The notes: generated by a model not told the origin, from the sequence alone. Positions 33,759 to 43,202 are shown, counted from the first letter of the stretch. The stretch: DNA of 64,000 nt from BOG-1155 sp050012495 (GCA_050012495.1 JBEKHB010000012.1:15840-79839), one strand, 5' to 3'. Made by a program: numbers and translations.

Positions 33759-34556
33759 CTATTCTGCCCCTGTGTAGCCCGCATCCCTTGAAATCGCTCT
33801 CGCCGTTCCCACGACCTCTTTCACTATCTTTTTTAGCTCCCCGGAGCCAACCAGGGAAAAGAAGAAACCCACTCCCACGCCTGCGACAACCTTGCCGATA
33901 AAGTCACGGACCGGGGCCCCCACCCCTCCCACGCCTTCGATGGCCGTCCCTTCGTCGATGGCATATCCCTGTTCCCTGACCCGCCGGAGCGATGCATCAA
34001 ACTCCTCTTTTTTGACAAGGGACTTCTTTGTCGTGGCCGTCAGAGGGGTTTTCTCAAGGAGCCTGTCGATTTCATCCTGCGGCAGATAGGCCATAATCGC
34101 CGAGCCTATCATGCCCCAATAGGGAGGACGCCGCCTGCCTATATTCGAGGTGAAGGTTATGGATGCGGTTAAGTCCTCCCTCTTGTCCAGGTAAAGCAGC
34201 TCCCCGGCGTCCAGAACGCCGAGGAATACCGTCTTGCCCAGCTTCACCTGCAACTGCGTGAGGTAGGGGGAGGCAATCCTGGTGAGAGAAAAAGAAGAGG
34301 CGACGATGCTCCCGAGCTCGAACAGCTTCATGCCAAGGGAGTACCGCTTCAGCTCCTGGTCCTGCCTGAGGAAGCCGCACTTGATGAGGGTAGCGCACAG
34401 CCGGAACACGGTCGCCTTGGGAAGGCCCAGTGCTTCCGAGAGCTGGGCCAGGCTCAGGGTCTTTCTCTCGTTGCTGAAGGCCGCCATTATCTGCAGGGCC
34501 CTTTCAAGCGACCTGTTGTAAAAAGCCCCGTTCTTGCCCTCGCCCTTCGTCGTCAT
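33759..34556 (-). CDS. IclR-family transcriptional regulator
   Basis: From the ATG at 34556, preceded by GGTGAGGAG, this encodes 265 residues; the longer frame adds an unlikely Arg/Gly-rich leader. The winged helix is at about residues 12-70 (SLERALQIMAAFSNERKTLS, LPKATVFRLCATLIKCGFL). The C-terminal effector domain is typical of IclR proteins that sense small aromatic or organic acids. It is divergent from the motA operon and could control that, the PaaK-type ligase or distant genes. Confidence 0.88.
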   Translation of the reverse strand: MTTKGEGKNGAFYNRSLERALQIMAAFSNERKTLSLAQLSEALGLPKATVFRLCATLIKCGFLRQDQELKRYSLGMKLFELGSIVASSFSLTRIASPYLTQLQVKLGKTVFLGVLDAGELLYLDKREDLTASITFTSNIGRRRPPYWGMIGSAIMAYLPQDEIDRLLEKTPLTATTKKSLVKKEEFDASLRRVREQGYAIDEGTAIEGVGGVGAPVRDFIGKVVAGVGVGFFFSLVGSGELKKIVKEVVGTARAISRDAGYTGAE

Positions 34557-34957
34557 GCTCCTCACCCGGCGGCCGGCCCGCTGCACCGACCCGGCACGCC
34601 TGTTGGCGCCGCACCGGCCGTCGCATCCATGTGGAAACCCGCCGTCCGGTTCCACTCAATAAAGTACCATTTCACGAGACAGAAGAAAATATAATAGGGC
34701 CTTTTGCGAAAATAATCACCGTTGTGGCCTCCTTTTTCCAGGCTCAGCCTGGTCAATCAATGCCTCAATTTTGCAAAATGCCCTTTATTCAACATTCAGC
34801 CGACCCACACGCTGAGATGCCCCTAAATTCAACATTGCCTCTATTATGGGCGTAAAGTATTCCGCGGCAGATGCCGATAATTAGAGAGACGGCTCTTGAG
34901 GAAAATGGCCTTCGGCGGACCTGACGCTTCAAGTGCCGACGCAAAAGGACGGAGACA
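34557..34957. other. Divergent intergenic region between the iclR-type gene and motA
   Basis: This 401-base region has no supported gene. It should hold the promoters of both flanking genes, but neither is clear. A perfect inverted repeat CCAGGCTCAGCCTGG (34738-34752, 7-1-7) is a candidate regulator site. Confidence 0.45.
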
Positions 34958-35812
34958 TTGCTCGTAATCATCGGATGCATCGTCGTAATCGGTGGGGTAC
35001 TCGGTGGGTTTGCCCTCGAGGGCGGCCCCTTCCTCGTCCTTATGCAGCTTGCGGAATTCATTATCATTGGCTGCGCGGCGCTGGGGGCCCTCCTCATTTC
35101 GGCGCCCCCAAAGACGCTCGTAAAGATCATCGGCAAGGTCGTGGGCTCCCTCAAAGGCTCTCCGGTGAGCAGCCGCACGTATCTCGACATCCTCAAGCTC
35201 ATGTATGAAATCTTCCAGATGAGCCGCAAAGAGGGGTTGATCGCCCTCGAAAGCCACATAGAGAGGCCGGAGGAGAGCCCCATCTTCAGCCAGTATCCGC
35301 ACTTCCTCAAGGAGCGCCATCTCGTACTTTTCATGTGTGACACGTTCCGTCTCGTCATCCTCGGCGGTGTTCCTCCCCACGATATGCAGGCGCTGATGGA
35401 TGGGGACATAGAGACCCACCACCACGAAGGCACCGTGCCGGGAGCAATACTCCAGAAGATCGGGGATTCGATGCCGGGTTTGGGGATCGTGGCGGCGGTG
35501 CTCGGCATTATCATCACCATGCAGGCGATCGGCGGCGCGGCCGAAGAGGTGGGCCACAAGGTGGCCGCAGCACTCGTCGGCACCTTTCTCGGCATCTTCA
35601 TCTCGTACGGCTTTGTGCAGCCCCTGGCGACCAATATCGACATATCGAACGACGAGGAGTCGAAGGTTTTCGAGACGATCGAGGCGGCCATGATCGCCTT
35701 TGCAAAAGGGTTCAACCCCATTGTCTGCCTCGAGTTCGCGAGGCGTGCGGTCCCGACTGACTACAGGCCCGGCTTCCAGGAGATGGAAGACTATGTAAAG
35801 GGCAAAAGCTAA
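34958..35812 (+). CDS. motA: Flagellar motor stator protein MotA
   Basis: This 284-residue inner-membrane protein starts at TTG (34958), placed after AAGGACGGAG and matching the usual MLVIIG start of MotA. Two N-terminal membrane helices, a cytoplasmic segment with ESHIERPEESPIFSQYP, and two further helices (GDSMPGLGIVAAVLGII and VGTFLGIFISYGFV) give the four-helix stator topology. With MotB it forms the ion channel that drives flagellar rotation. No other flagellar genes are in the window. Its stop codon overlaps the motB start (TAATG). Confidence 0.93.
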   Translation: MLVIIGCIVVIGGVLGGFALEGGPFLVLMQLAEFIIIGCAALGALLISAPPKTLVKIIGKVVGSLKGSPVSSRTYLDILKLMYEIFQMSRKEGLIALESHIERPEESPIFSQYPHFLKERHLVLFMCDTFRLVILGGVPPHDMQALMDGDIETHHHEGTVPGAILQKIGDSMPGLGIVAAVLGIIITMQAIGGAAEEVGHKVAAALVGTFLGIFISYGFVQPLATNIDISNDEESKVFETIEAAMIAFAKGFNPIVCLEFARRAVPTDYRPGFQEMEDYVKGKS

Positions 35813-36672
35813 TGGACGGGGAACATAACGACCCGGTCAGGATTGTCGTAAAAAAGAGCAGGGACCACGGAGGCCACCACGGAGGCGCGTGGAAGGTCGC
35901 CTACGCCGATTTCGTCACCGCCATGATGGCCCTCTTCATCGTCCTCTGGATCCTGGGACAGAGCACGGACGTCAAGGAGGCTATCGCCGCCTACTTCAAG
36001 GACCCCGGGGCCTTCACGAGCACCAGGTCGGGCGGCGTGCTTCAGGGCGGCCCGAAACCGCTCCTCTTTACCCCGCCCGTCGCATCCCCCCCTGCCCCCG
36101 ATAAACGCACCGGCGACCTGGAAAGGCTCAAAGCCGAAGCAAAAAGCATTCAGGAGAAGATAGCATCCGTTCCCGACTTCAGTAAGTTCAAGGAGAAGAT
36201 TGAGGTAATGGTGACCCCCGAAGGGCTCAGGATCGACCTCGTGGAAGTTTCGGAGGGTTTGTTCTTCGATATCGGCAAGGCAAAGCTCAAGCCGGAGGCG
36301 GTCCGGCTGCTCAAGCTCATCGCCTCCCGCCTGGCAACCCTGCCGAATAAGATTGTGGTGGAAGGCTATACCGACGCCCGGCCTTACGTCTCGTCCGGGT
36401 ACTCGAACTGGGACTTGAGCGTAGACAGGGCCAACAGCGCGCGGGGGGTATTGGAGGAGAGCGGCCTTGCGAAGGACCAGATACGCGAGGTGCGGGGTTT
36501 CGCCGACAGGAAGCTGAGGGTCCCCGAGAGACCGTTCGATTACGCGAACAGGCGGGTCAGCATCCTCGTGGCCGCTGGGGGCGCCGGGCCGGTACTGCAC
36601 GACGCGCCTCGTGCGCAATCCGGCCGTTTCGCGCCATCCGGCGGAATGCCGCCGCAAAAGCAGGGAAAATGA
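35812..36672 (+). CDS. motB: Flagellar motor stator protein MotB
   Basis: This 286-residue protein has one membrane helix after a basic N-terminus. Asp33 in YADFVTAMMALF is the ion-carrying aspartate. The C-terminal OmpA-like domain (about 140-265) has the peptidoglycan-binding segments FFDIGKAKLKPEA, EGYTDARP, NWDLSVDRA and NRRVSILV. The start overlaps motA by one base, and the stop overlaps the next gene as ATGA. It anchors the stator to the wall. Confidence 0.93.
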   Translation: MDGEHNDPVRIVVKKSRDHGGHHGGAWKVAYADFVTAMMALFIVLWILGQSTDVKEAIAAYFKDPGAFTSTRSGGVLQGGPKPLLFTPPVASPPAPDKRTGDLERLKAEAKSIQEKIASVPDFSKFKEKIEVMVTPEGLRIDLVEVSEGLFFDIGKAKLKPEAVRLLKLIASRLATLPNKIVVEGYTDARPYVSSGYSNWDLSVDRANSARGVLEESGLAKDQIREVRGFADRKLRVPERPFDYANRRVSILVAAGGAGPVLHDAPRAQSGRFAPSGGMPPQKQGK

Positions 36673-37883
36673 GCGACACCGGGAGGAGATCACGCATACT
36701 TGTGGTCAATGACGATCCGGAAACCCTCGATCTGATCGCGGAAATTTTGCGGAAAGACGAGGCCGTCGAGGTCCGGCTCAGCCGCGATGCGCGGGAGGGA
36801 GGGGCCGTCACGTCCGAGTTTGCCCCCGACCTGATCATGTGCAGCCTCACCGACGCCGCCGATTGGGTGCGCTTCCGTTTACGCCTGCAAGGGCATGAAG
36901 AAACCAACTCTTTTCTGCTCCTCCTTGTCTGCGACAGGGGGGACGTCGGGATGATCGGCCGGAGCCTCGAACAGGGGGTCGATGATTATATCGAGAAGGG
37001 ACTCTGCCCCCATATCCTCCTTCCCAGGATCCGATCCCTGGTCGGTGCGAAGAGGCTTCAGGAAGAGCTGAAGGCGGAAGAGGAGAGGCTGAGTGAGAAA
37101 AACACGCTCCTCAAGAGAAACTTTGAGGAACTGACGGCCATCCTGCTCAAGATTCTCGAGGTGCGCGTGCCGGGGGCAAGCGACCGCGCCCGTGATGCGA
37201 AGACTTGCGTCAAATTCATCGCGGAAAAACTCCACTTTCCCCACGAAAAACGCAAACAGATTGTATTTGCCGGCCTCCTGCACGAGATAGGCAAAGTCGG
37301 CCTGCCGGATGGCGTGGCGGGCAAGCAGCACCTCAACCTGCCTGCAGAGCTCAGGTCCGCGTACCGCCAGCACCCGACCATCGGCTCGATGATCATATCC
37401 ACCATGACGGGCTACAGGGAATCGGCCGAGGCAGTCCATCACCAGCTCGAAAACTATGACGGCTCGGGCTTTCCTGATGGGTTGATGGGGGAGGAGATAC
37501 CCAGCCACGCGAGGATTCTCAGGGCCGTCGTATTCCAGGAGGAGCTTCGCGGGCAAGGTTGCGCAATCGACGCCATCATCGAACAGGTGCACCTCGCGAT
37601 ACATTCGGTCCTGGAGCAAAGGATAGCGAACCTCCTCATAGAATTCCTTCGTGAGCACAACGTAAAGCCCGAAACCAACAAGCTGAAGCTCCGCGTGGAC
37701 GACCTAAAGCCTGGAATGGTGATCGCCGAAGACGTCTATGCGGCAAGCGGCGTCAAACTGCTCCCCAAGGGTGTGCAGTTGCGGGACAAAACGCTGGCCC
37801 TTCTGCTGGAGCGCAACGAGACGGACCCGGTTCTCGGCGGCATCTATATCCTCACCGACTGGTCCCTGCTTTACGGGACATGA
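36669..37883 (+). CDS. Degenerate receiver plus HD-GYP-type protein coupled to motAB
   Basis: This 404-residue protein has a receiver-like domain (about 8-125), a coiled linker, an HD-GYP-type domain (about 155-335) and a C-terminal extension. Where the phosphorylated Asp should be, PDLIMCSL gives Ser59. The HD motif reads HEIGK, with Glu206 for Asp, while HHQLENYDGSGFPDG is nearly intact. Response-regulator phosphorylation is thus unlikely and c-di-GMP hydrolysis uncertain. The ATGA overlap with motB implies co-translation and suggests it tunes motor function, perhaps as a c-di-GMP-binding effector. Confidence 0.85.
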   Translation: MSDTGRRSRILVVNDDPETLDLIAEILRKDEAVEVRLSRDAREGGAVTSEFAPDLIMCSLTDAADWVRFRLRLQGHEETNSFLLLLVCDRGDVGMIGRSLEQGVDDYIEKGLCPHILLPRIRSLVGAKRLQEELKAEEERLSEKNTLLKRNFEELTAILLKILEVRVPGASDRARDAKTCVKFIAEKLHFPHEKRKQIVFAGLLHEIGKVGLPDGVAGKQHLNLPAELRSAYRQHPTIGSMIISTMTGYRESAEAVHHQLENYDGSGFPDGLMGEEIPSHARILRAVVFQEELRGQGCAIDAIIEQVHLAIHSVLEQRIANLLIEFLREHNVKPETNKLKLRVDDLKPGMVIAEDVYAASGVKLLPKGVQLRDKTLALLLERNETDPVLGGIYILTDWSLLYGT

Positions 37884-37962
37884 ATTCGCGTCTTGCCTTA
37901 TCTTCTTGCCCTCCCCTGCCGATAATCTTCAAGGAGTATCACTCGCGTACAAGGAGCCGCTT

Positions 37963-40473
37963 ATGACACGAAAAGCCGAATCCGACACAAACGTGACGCC
38001 GATGCCTCTGCCCGGCCGAGAACCTGACATGGCGGGGAACGAGCGCTACCGCAAGTCTCTGCTCAACCACCTCACCCTCGGTCTGGCGAAGGACATGTAT
38101 TCGGCCACCTCCAGGGACAAGTTCAACGCGGCCGTCCTCTCAGTGAGAGCGGCCATGATTAAGAACTGGATCAACACGCAGCAGCAGTACTACCTGGCCG
38201 ACACGAAGCGCGTCTACTACCTCTCCCTCGAATTCCTCCTTGGCCGGCTCCTCAATTCATACCTCATCAACCTCGGCCTTGCGGAGCAGTACCGCGAGGC
38301 CGTGGGCGTCCTCGACATCTCCCTGGAGGAGGTGCTGGAGCACGAGTGGGACGCCGCCCTCGGCAACGGCGGCCTCGGAAGGCTTGCCGCCTGCTTTCTC
38401 GATTCCGTGGCGACCCTCCGGTACCCCTGCTACGGGTATGGCATACGGTACGAATACGGCATCTTCTCCCAGAGGATCAAAGAGGGCTACCAGTCCGAGG
38501 CGCCGGACAACTGGCTCCGGTACGGCAATTTCTGGGAATTCCCCCGGGCAGAGCTTCTCTACCCCGTCCGCTTCTACGGTCATGTCCAGACCCACGGCTG
38601 TCCCAACGGCCGGCCGAGGGCGGCGTGGATCGAGACCGACGAGATACTGGCCATGGCCTATGACTATCCGGTGCCGGGATATAGAAACAACTTCGTCAAT
38701 ACCCTCCGTCTCTGGGCGGCGAAATCGACCCGTGATTTCAACCTGGAGTACTTCAACAGCGGCGACTACGTGAAGGCTGTGGAGGACAAAAACAGCAGCG
38801 AAAATATCTCCAAAGTCCTCTACCCGAACGACGCTTCCCTCGCAGGCAAAGAACTCCGTCTCAAACAGCAGTACTTCTTCGTCGCGGCAACCCTGGGCGA
38901 CGTGCTCCGAAGGTACAGGAAATTCCACGACACCTACGACGCCTTCCCCCAAAAGGTGGCGATCCAGTTAAACGATACCCACCCCTCCATCGCCATCCCG
39001 GAGCTGATGCGCATCTTCGTGGACGAGGAAGGCCTCGAGTGGGAAGACGCCTGGGCGATCACGACACGGACGATCGGCTATACGAACCACACCATTCTCC
39101 CCGAGGCGCTCGAAACGTGGTCGGAGGAACTGGTGGGACACCTGCTCCCCCGCCACCTCCAGATCATCCGGGAAATCGACAGGCGGTTCCTTATCCAGGT
39201 AACGCGACGGTTTCCCGGCGAGCCCGAACGGAAAGAGAAGACCGCCATTATCACCGGTTGCGGCGGAGGCGTCGTCCATATGGCGCGGCTCGCCATCGTG
39301 GGCAGCCACGCGACCAACGGCGTCTCCCGGATGCACTCGGAGATCCTGAAGGCCGACATCTTCAACGACTTCTACCTCATGTACCCCGAGCGCTTCCATA
39401 ACATCACCAACGGCATTACCTACAGGCGATGGCTCCTGGAGGCAAATCCCGGGCTTTCGGCCCTGATCACCGGGGCTATCGGCGACGGGTGGACGCACGA
39501 CCTGGAGCGACTGGCCGACCTGGAGCCGTTCGCCCGGGACGACGGTTTCTGCAAGGCCTTCGAGGAGATAAAGCAGGCGAACAAGGCGAGGCTCGCCGCT
39601 TTCCTTGCGACGAACGACAAGATCACCATCAACCCGTCTTTCCTCCTCGACTGCCAGGCAAAGCGGTTCCACGAATACAAGCGGCAGCTCCTCAACGTCT
39701 TCCACGCCATTACCCTCTATAACAGGCTCGTCGAAGGGAGAGAGACGGATTCATTCACCCCGAGGACTATCCTGTTTTCCGGCAAGTCCGCACCTGGGTA
39801 CCTCCTGTGTAAGCTCATCATCAAGCTGATCCACAATGTGGCCGACGTGATCGCCGCCCATCCCCTGGTGAGGGAGAAGCTCCAGGTGGTCTTCGTGCCC
39901 AATTACGGCGTGACCCTGGCCCAGTTCATCATCCCTGCCGCGGAGCTGTCCGAGCAGATATCGACAGCCGGTTTCGAGGCCTCCGGCACCGGCAACATGA
40001 AGTTCATGCTCAACGGCGCCCTCACGATCGGCACCCTCGACGGGGCGAACGTCGAGATCCGCGACGAGGCGGGGGAGGAGAACTTCTTTCGCTTCGGTCT
40101 CGACAGCAGCGAGGTGCAGGCCCTCCGGCCGGGCTATGACCCGAAGAAATATATCGACGAGAACGGCGAGCTGAAGCGGATCATCAGCCAGCTTGGCAAC
40201 GGGTTTTTCTCCGCCGAGAACCCCTCCCTCTTTCAGCCCATCCTCGACACCCTGCAGGGCGGCGACCGTTTCTTCGTGCTCGCCGACTACGAGGGCTACA
40301 TAAGCTGCCAGGAGGCCGTGTCGATTGCCTATCGGGACCGCGAGGAATGGACGAGAAAAGCGGTCATCAACGTGGCCCGGTCGGGGAAGTTCTCGAGCGA
40401 CAGGGCGGTAGAGGAGTACGCGCGGCGCATCTGGGACGTGGCCCCGTTGCGTTCCGGCGAGGCGACGCAGTAA
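37963..40473 (+). CDS. glgP: Glycogen/maltodextrin phosphorylase
   Basis: From the ATG at 37963, preceded by AAGGAGCCGC, this encodes 836 residues, normal for the family. The frame is open further upstream but that part overlaps the previous gene. The pyridoxal-phosphate lysine is Lys680 in EASGTGNMKFMLNGALTIGT, the same number as in rabbit muscle phosphorylase. ALGNGGLGRLAACFLDS and RIKEGYQSEAPDNWL are further family blocks. It releases glucose-1-phosphate from glycogen in the cytoplasm. It stands alone here, with no other glycogen genes nearby. Confidence 0.96.
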   Translation: MTRKAESDTNVTPMPLPGREPDMAGNERYRKSLLNHLTLGLAKDMYSATSRDKFNAAVLSVRAAMIKNWINTQQQYYLADTKRVYYLSLEFLLGRLLNSYLINLGLAEQYREAVGVLDISLEEVLEHEWDAALGNGGLGRLAACFLDSVATLRYPCYGYGIRYEYGIFSQRIKEGYQSEAPDNWLRYGNFWEFPRAELLYPVRFYGHVQTHGCPNGRPRAAWIETDEILAMAYDYPVPGYRNNFVNTLRLWAAKSTRDFNLEYFNSGDYVKAVEDKNSSENISKVLYPNDASLAGKELRLKQQYFFVAATLGDVLRRYRKFHDTYDAFPQKVAIQLNDTHPSIAIPELMRIFVDEEGLEWEDAWAITTRTIGYTNHTILPEALETWSEELVGHLLPRHLQIIREIDRRFLIQVTRRFPGEPERKEKTAIITGCGGGVVHMARLAIVGSHATNGVSRMHSEILKADIFNDFYLMYPERFHNITNGITYRRWLLEANPGLSALITGAIGDGWTHDLERLADLEPFARDDGFCKAFEEIKQANKARLAAFLATNDKITINPSFLLDCQAKRFHEYKRQLLNVFHAITLYNRLVEGRETDSFTPRTILFSGKSAPGYLLCKLIIKLIHNVADVIAAHPLVREKLQVVFVPNYGVTLAQFIIPAAELSEQISTAGFEASGTGNMKFMLNGALTIGTLDGANVEIRDEAGEENFFRFGLDSSEVQALRPGYDPKKYIDENGELKRIISQLGNGFFSAENPSLFQPILDTLQGGDRFFVLADYEGYISCQEAVSIAYRDREEWTRKAVINVARSGKFSSDRAVEEYARRIWDVAPLRSGEATQ

Positions 40474-40483
40474 TGCGGCGACC

Positions 40484-40506
40484 GGTCACCTTAGGGTCCG
40501 GTGACC
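40484..40506. terminator. Hairpin between glgP and the gas-vesicle locus
   Basis: GGTCACC (40484-40490) pairs with GGTGACC (40500-40506) around a nine-base loop in the 50-base gap between two converging units. The position suits a bidirectional terminator, but no T-run is present. Confidence 0.5.
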
Positions 40507-40523
40507 TTCGGGCTTCCGTTGCT

Positions 40524-41219
40524 TTATGCCGGCGGGTGACTGCAGAGACTCTCTGTCAGATACTTCCTCAGCTTTTCGACCCTCCCCTTATTGCTGCGGT
40601 AAAGCGGCAGAACGTTCTGATATTCCCTTACCTTGTTTATGTCTTTAAGCTCTTCCACATGAACATCTTTTTCAAGCCACTTCCTCACGTTATGAAATGC
40701 ACCGATAAACAGAATACCCTTTCCCCCTTCCTGCAGCGTATCGTTTATCTGCTTCGCAATGAACTTATCCCTTCTTTCCAAAAGCGTATTTTTTGCGAGC
40801 TTATACTTCAGGGCCGCGGCAAGCTTTTGCGCCCGGTTCTTTGCCTGCGTTATCTTGAGAATCCAGGCGCGTTCCTCCTTTACGAGGCTTAAATCTTCCG
40901 TCTTGACGAGAACGGCGCCTTTCCCGATCAGTGCCGAGATGATCTGATAATTCCGGCTGCCTGTCTGAAGAACTTCCCGAACTATTGCCACGGCTGTTTC
41001 ACCGCCTGCTACCATGCCGTCCTGGTATATCTTGAAACCCGGTACTTCAATGGAATCAAAATACCCGGCAATTGCGTCCCAGAAACCGAGGACGGTCTCC
41101 TCGTGCCTTTTCCAAAGTGTCTCACCGAATTCCCTCAGACCTCTTGCGGCAATGTCCTCGCCCATGGAGCCGAGGTCCGCCTCTGTGTGGATAATTGGGA
41201 CGTAGAGTAACGCACGCAT
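40524..41219 (-). CDS. Unrecognised 231-residue protein at the end of the gas-vesicle operon
   Basis: I do not recognise this family. The product has an ordered start (MRALLYVPIIHTEADLGSMG), a charged helical middle with KITQAKNRAQKLAAALKYKL, and a Rossmann-like strand GKGILFIGAFHNVRKWLEKD. There is no signal peptide or membrane segment. A clear ACAGGAG ribosome site precedes the ATG and the gene follows the terminal gvp gene after 13 bases, so it belongs to the same operon. A vesicle assembly or accessory role is inferred from position only. Confidence 0.7.
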   Translation of the reverse strand: MRALLYVPIIHTEADLGSMGEDIAARGLREFGETLWKRHEETVLGFWDAIAGYFDSIEVPGFKIYQDGMVAGGETAVAIVREVLQTGSRNYQIISALIGKGAVLVKTEDLSLVKEERAWILKITQAKNRAQKLAAALKYKLAKNTLLERRDKFIAKQINDTLQEGGKGILFIGAFHNVRKWLEKDVHVEELKDINKVREYQNVLPLYRSNKGRVEKLRKYLTESLCSHPPA

Positions 41220-41232
41220 CCCGGCTCCTGTC

Positions 41233-41529
41233 TTATTTCACCCTCTCTTCCAGCCGTTCAATCCTCTTTTTCAATGCCTTTGCCTCATTCTCAATAGCGT
41301 GTCTCTTTCTGCCATTGGATAAATAGGGGTCCTGCTGCCACCAGTTAATCCCCATCTCCATCGCTTTATCGACAGATGCGATCAACAGCCTTATCTTAAT
41401 GGTTAACAGTTCAATGTCTGCAATTCTTATCTGGATGTCTCCTGCAATAACAATTCCTTTATCCAGTACTCTTTCCAGTATGTCGGCAAGATTGGTAGCC
41501 TGAATTGCATGCACCATTTGTTCGGCCAT
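41233..41529 (-). CDS. gvpJ: GvpA/GvpJ-family gas vesicle protein
   Basis: This 98-residue protein has the GvpA-like core: LADILERVLDKGIVIAGDIQ, then IRIADIELLTIKIRLLIASVDKA. It also has a C-terminal charged extension (about 65-98) that GvpA lacks. GvpJ/GvpM proteins of this form are minor shell or nucleation components. The ribosome site AAGGGAGAG precedes the ATG. Whether J, M or S is the best letter cannot be decided by eye. Confidence 0.85.
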   Translation of the reverse strand: MAEQMVHAIQATNLADILERVLDKGIVIAGDIQIRIADIELLTIKIRLLIASVDKAMEMGINWWQQDPYLSNGRKRHAIENEAKALKKRIERLEERVK

Positions 41530-41540
41530 AAGACTCTCCC

Positions 41541-42074
41541 TTATATCAGATCTCCCAAAGGACCGAGATTAAGATTCATGTCTTCATCCTTGATACCGAA
41601 GATCGCCTGGATTTCCTGCATCTTTTTCTTTACCGCTTTCAGACTTAATCCCAACTTTTGGATCTCAACGGAAGAAAGCGATCCCCTCCGCACTCTCCTG
41701 AATGCCTCCTTCTCCATAAGCTTTCTTATCAACTCGATAATGGTTAAAATGAGCTTTGCCAAACCCTGTTCAGTTTCCCTCGGGCTGTCTGCGTGTATAA
41801 TCCTGGGGATGTTTTCTTCGGCCTTTTTTATCTCGTTTTGTAATTTCTCGATATAGGCGATGTCTTCTTTGGTCAATGCCTTTTCGGGGCTGCCGGGGCG
41901 CCTTCCCGATAACTCCTCAGCCTTGGCAACAGAAGTGAGTATGAGCCTCAAACCCAGAAACACCAGGTCTACATCCGCTATCCGTAGCACCATGTCGCCG
42001 TTGATAACCACTCCCTTTTCCACGACCTTGTCCAGGACATCAAACAGCGCAACCCTCTCATGTGTAGCTGTCAT
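41541..42074 (-). CDS. Fused GvpJ-GvpK gas vesicle protein
   Basis: From the ATG at 42074, overlapping the previous stop as ATGA, this encodes 177 residues. Residues about 5-60 are a GvpA/J-like domain (ALFDVLDKVVEKGVVINGDM, RIADVDLVFLGLRLILTSV). Residues about 95-177 match GvpK (LAKLILTIIELIRKLMEKEA, GSLSSVEIQKLGLSLKAV, and the typical ending LNLGPLGDLI). These are normally separate genes. The fusion suggests the two proteins act at the same place during nucleation. No stop or frameshift lies between the domains. Confidence 0.88.
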   Translation of the reverse strand: MTATHERVALFDVLDKVVEKGVVINGDMVLRIADVDLVFLGLRLILTSVAKAEELSGRRPGSPEKALTKEDIAYIEKLQNEIKKAEENIPRIIHADSPRETEQGLAKLILTIIELIRKLMEKEAFRRVRRGSLSSVEIQKLGLSLKAVKKKMQEIQAIFGIKDEDMNLNLGPLGDLI

Positions 42075-42910
42075 GCCGTCTCCTGCGGCCCGTAGGAATC
42101 GGTAAAATTGAAGGGCGGCCACGGGCCGCTGTATTCGAGGTGAAGCCCCTTTGTGCGAAGCTCCCCGGCGGTGCCGTCAACGGTCTTCTTGAATGCATCG
42201 AGCTTATCTGCATGGACTAAAAAGGCTGCATTGAAAACCATCCTCTCTGTTTTGCCCGTCATCTCTCTGTCAAGAATCCTTGTCCTTACGGATTCTGTTG
42301 CCTCTTCACCCAGTTTTCCGAAGAGCTTTTCCGAAGCGGCGTCCAATTCTTTGTCTGCCTCATGACGAACGGCCTCTTTCAGCTCTTCTTCCATAAAGTA
42401 GGCCATGCCCTCGGGCATTGAGGCAATTTCCTGCTCTTTCAACCTTATTTCCGCATTATTTTCCTTAACCGTCAGCTCAAATCTTTCTTCATCCATAAGA
42501 TATACCTTCACATTCCATTCCTGTTTCCCTTGAATCTTATGCAACAACCCGCTCATCTTTGCATGGTTCCTGTCAAGGGTTTCTTTCAGTCCTGCCTCGT
42601 CGTTAAAAATGGTGCCGAACCTCATGGGGATCACGCTGACAAGCCCATCAATCCCCCCCATGGCCTCTTCGATAACGTCTTCGTGGATGAGAACCTTTTC
42701 CTTGATCCAGTCAAGGTCTCCCCGGGCCTTTTTCTGAATTTCTTCGGAGGTGAATTTCACCAGGGAAACTCTGCTGACAACCGCCTCGATCTCGCCCTGG
42801 ACGATGGTGAAAATTCCCCTTTCTCCCTCAATGTCTCCCGTACGAAACGCTGAAGGCTCTTCAGTTTTTTCCCGCACACAATAAAGATACAATCCCTCCA
42901 TACCCTTCAC
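42071..42910 (-). CDS. GvpF/GvpL-family gas vesicle protein
   Basis: This 279-residue protein has the GvpF/L layout: an N-terminal GLYLYCV strand, IHEDVIEEAM with IPMRFGTIF, and a C-terminal half with MVFNAAFLVHADKLDAF ending in YSGPWPPFNF. Such proteins bind GvpA and act in early assembly. The GTG start at 42910 overlaps the gvpO stop as GTGA; an ATG at 42901 is an alternative. It is one of four paralogues in this locus and the most divergent of them. Confidence 0.88.
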   Translation of the reverse strand: MKGMEGLYLYCVREKTEEPSAFRTGDIEGERGIFTIVQGEIEAVVSRVSLVKFTSEEIQKKARGDLDWIKEKVLIHEDVIEEAMGGIDGLVSVIPMRFGTIFNDEAGLKETLDRNHAKMSGLLHKIQGKQEWNVKVYLMDEERFELTVKENNAEIRLKEQEIASMPEGMAYFMEEELKEAVRHEADKELDAASEKLFGKLGEEATESVRTRILDREMTGKTERMVFNAAFLVHADKLDAFKKTVDGTAGELRTKGLHLEYSGPWPPFNFTDSYGPQETA

Positions 42911-43173
42911 GCCTGCGATTGGTGGTTTGCAATCTTCTTTTCGTATGACTGAACCTCCAGGTTTTCATCAACCCTCACCTTATAGATGTTCAGATCCTTC
43001 ACCTTCGTCGGCAGCCCGCAAGATTTGATGAGTGCGCTCTCTTCATATACCTCGACCTCTTCCTCCCACCCTTCGGGCGTTCTTGTGATCTTTACCACCT
43101 TCGCATCCTCTGCTGAGAGAATACTTTTAAAGAACCCCTTCGTCGCCTGGGTAACTTCTGCAATATTTGCCAT
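42907..43173 (-). CDS. gvpO: Gas vesicle protein GvpO
   Basis: This 88-residue protein matches GvpO: an N-terminal helix (VTQATKGFFKSIL), then VVKITRTPEGWEEEVEVYEE and the DLNIYKVRVDENLEVQSYEK strand pair. GvpO is a conserved accessory or regulatory protein of gas-vesicle loci. AGGAGGCGATAC precedes the ATG. It sits between gvpG and a gvpF/L gene. Confidence 0.87.
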   Translation of the reverse strand: MANIAEVTQATKGFFKSILSAEDAKVVKITRTPEGWEEEVEVYEESALIKSCGLPTKVKDLNIYKVRVDENLEVQSYEKKIANHQSQA

Positions 43174-43202
43174 GTATCGCCTCCTATAGTGTTCTTTTCC
43201 GC

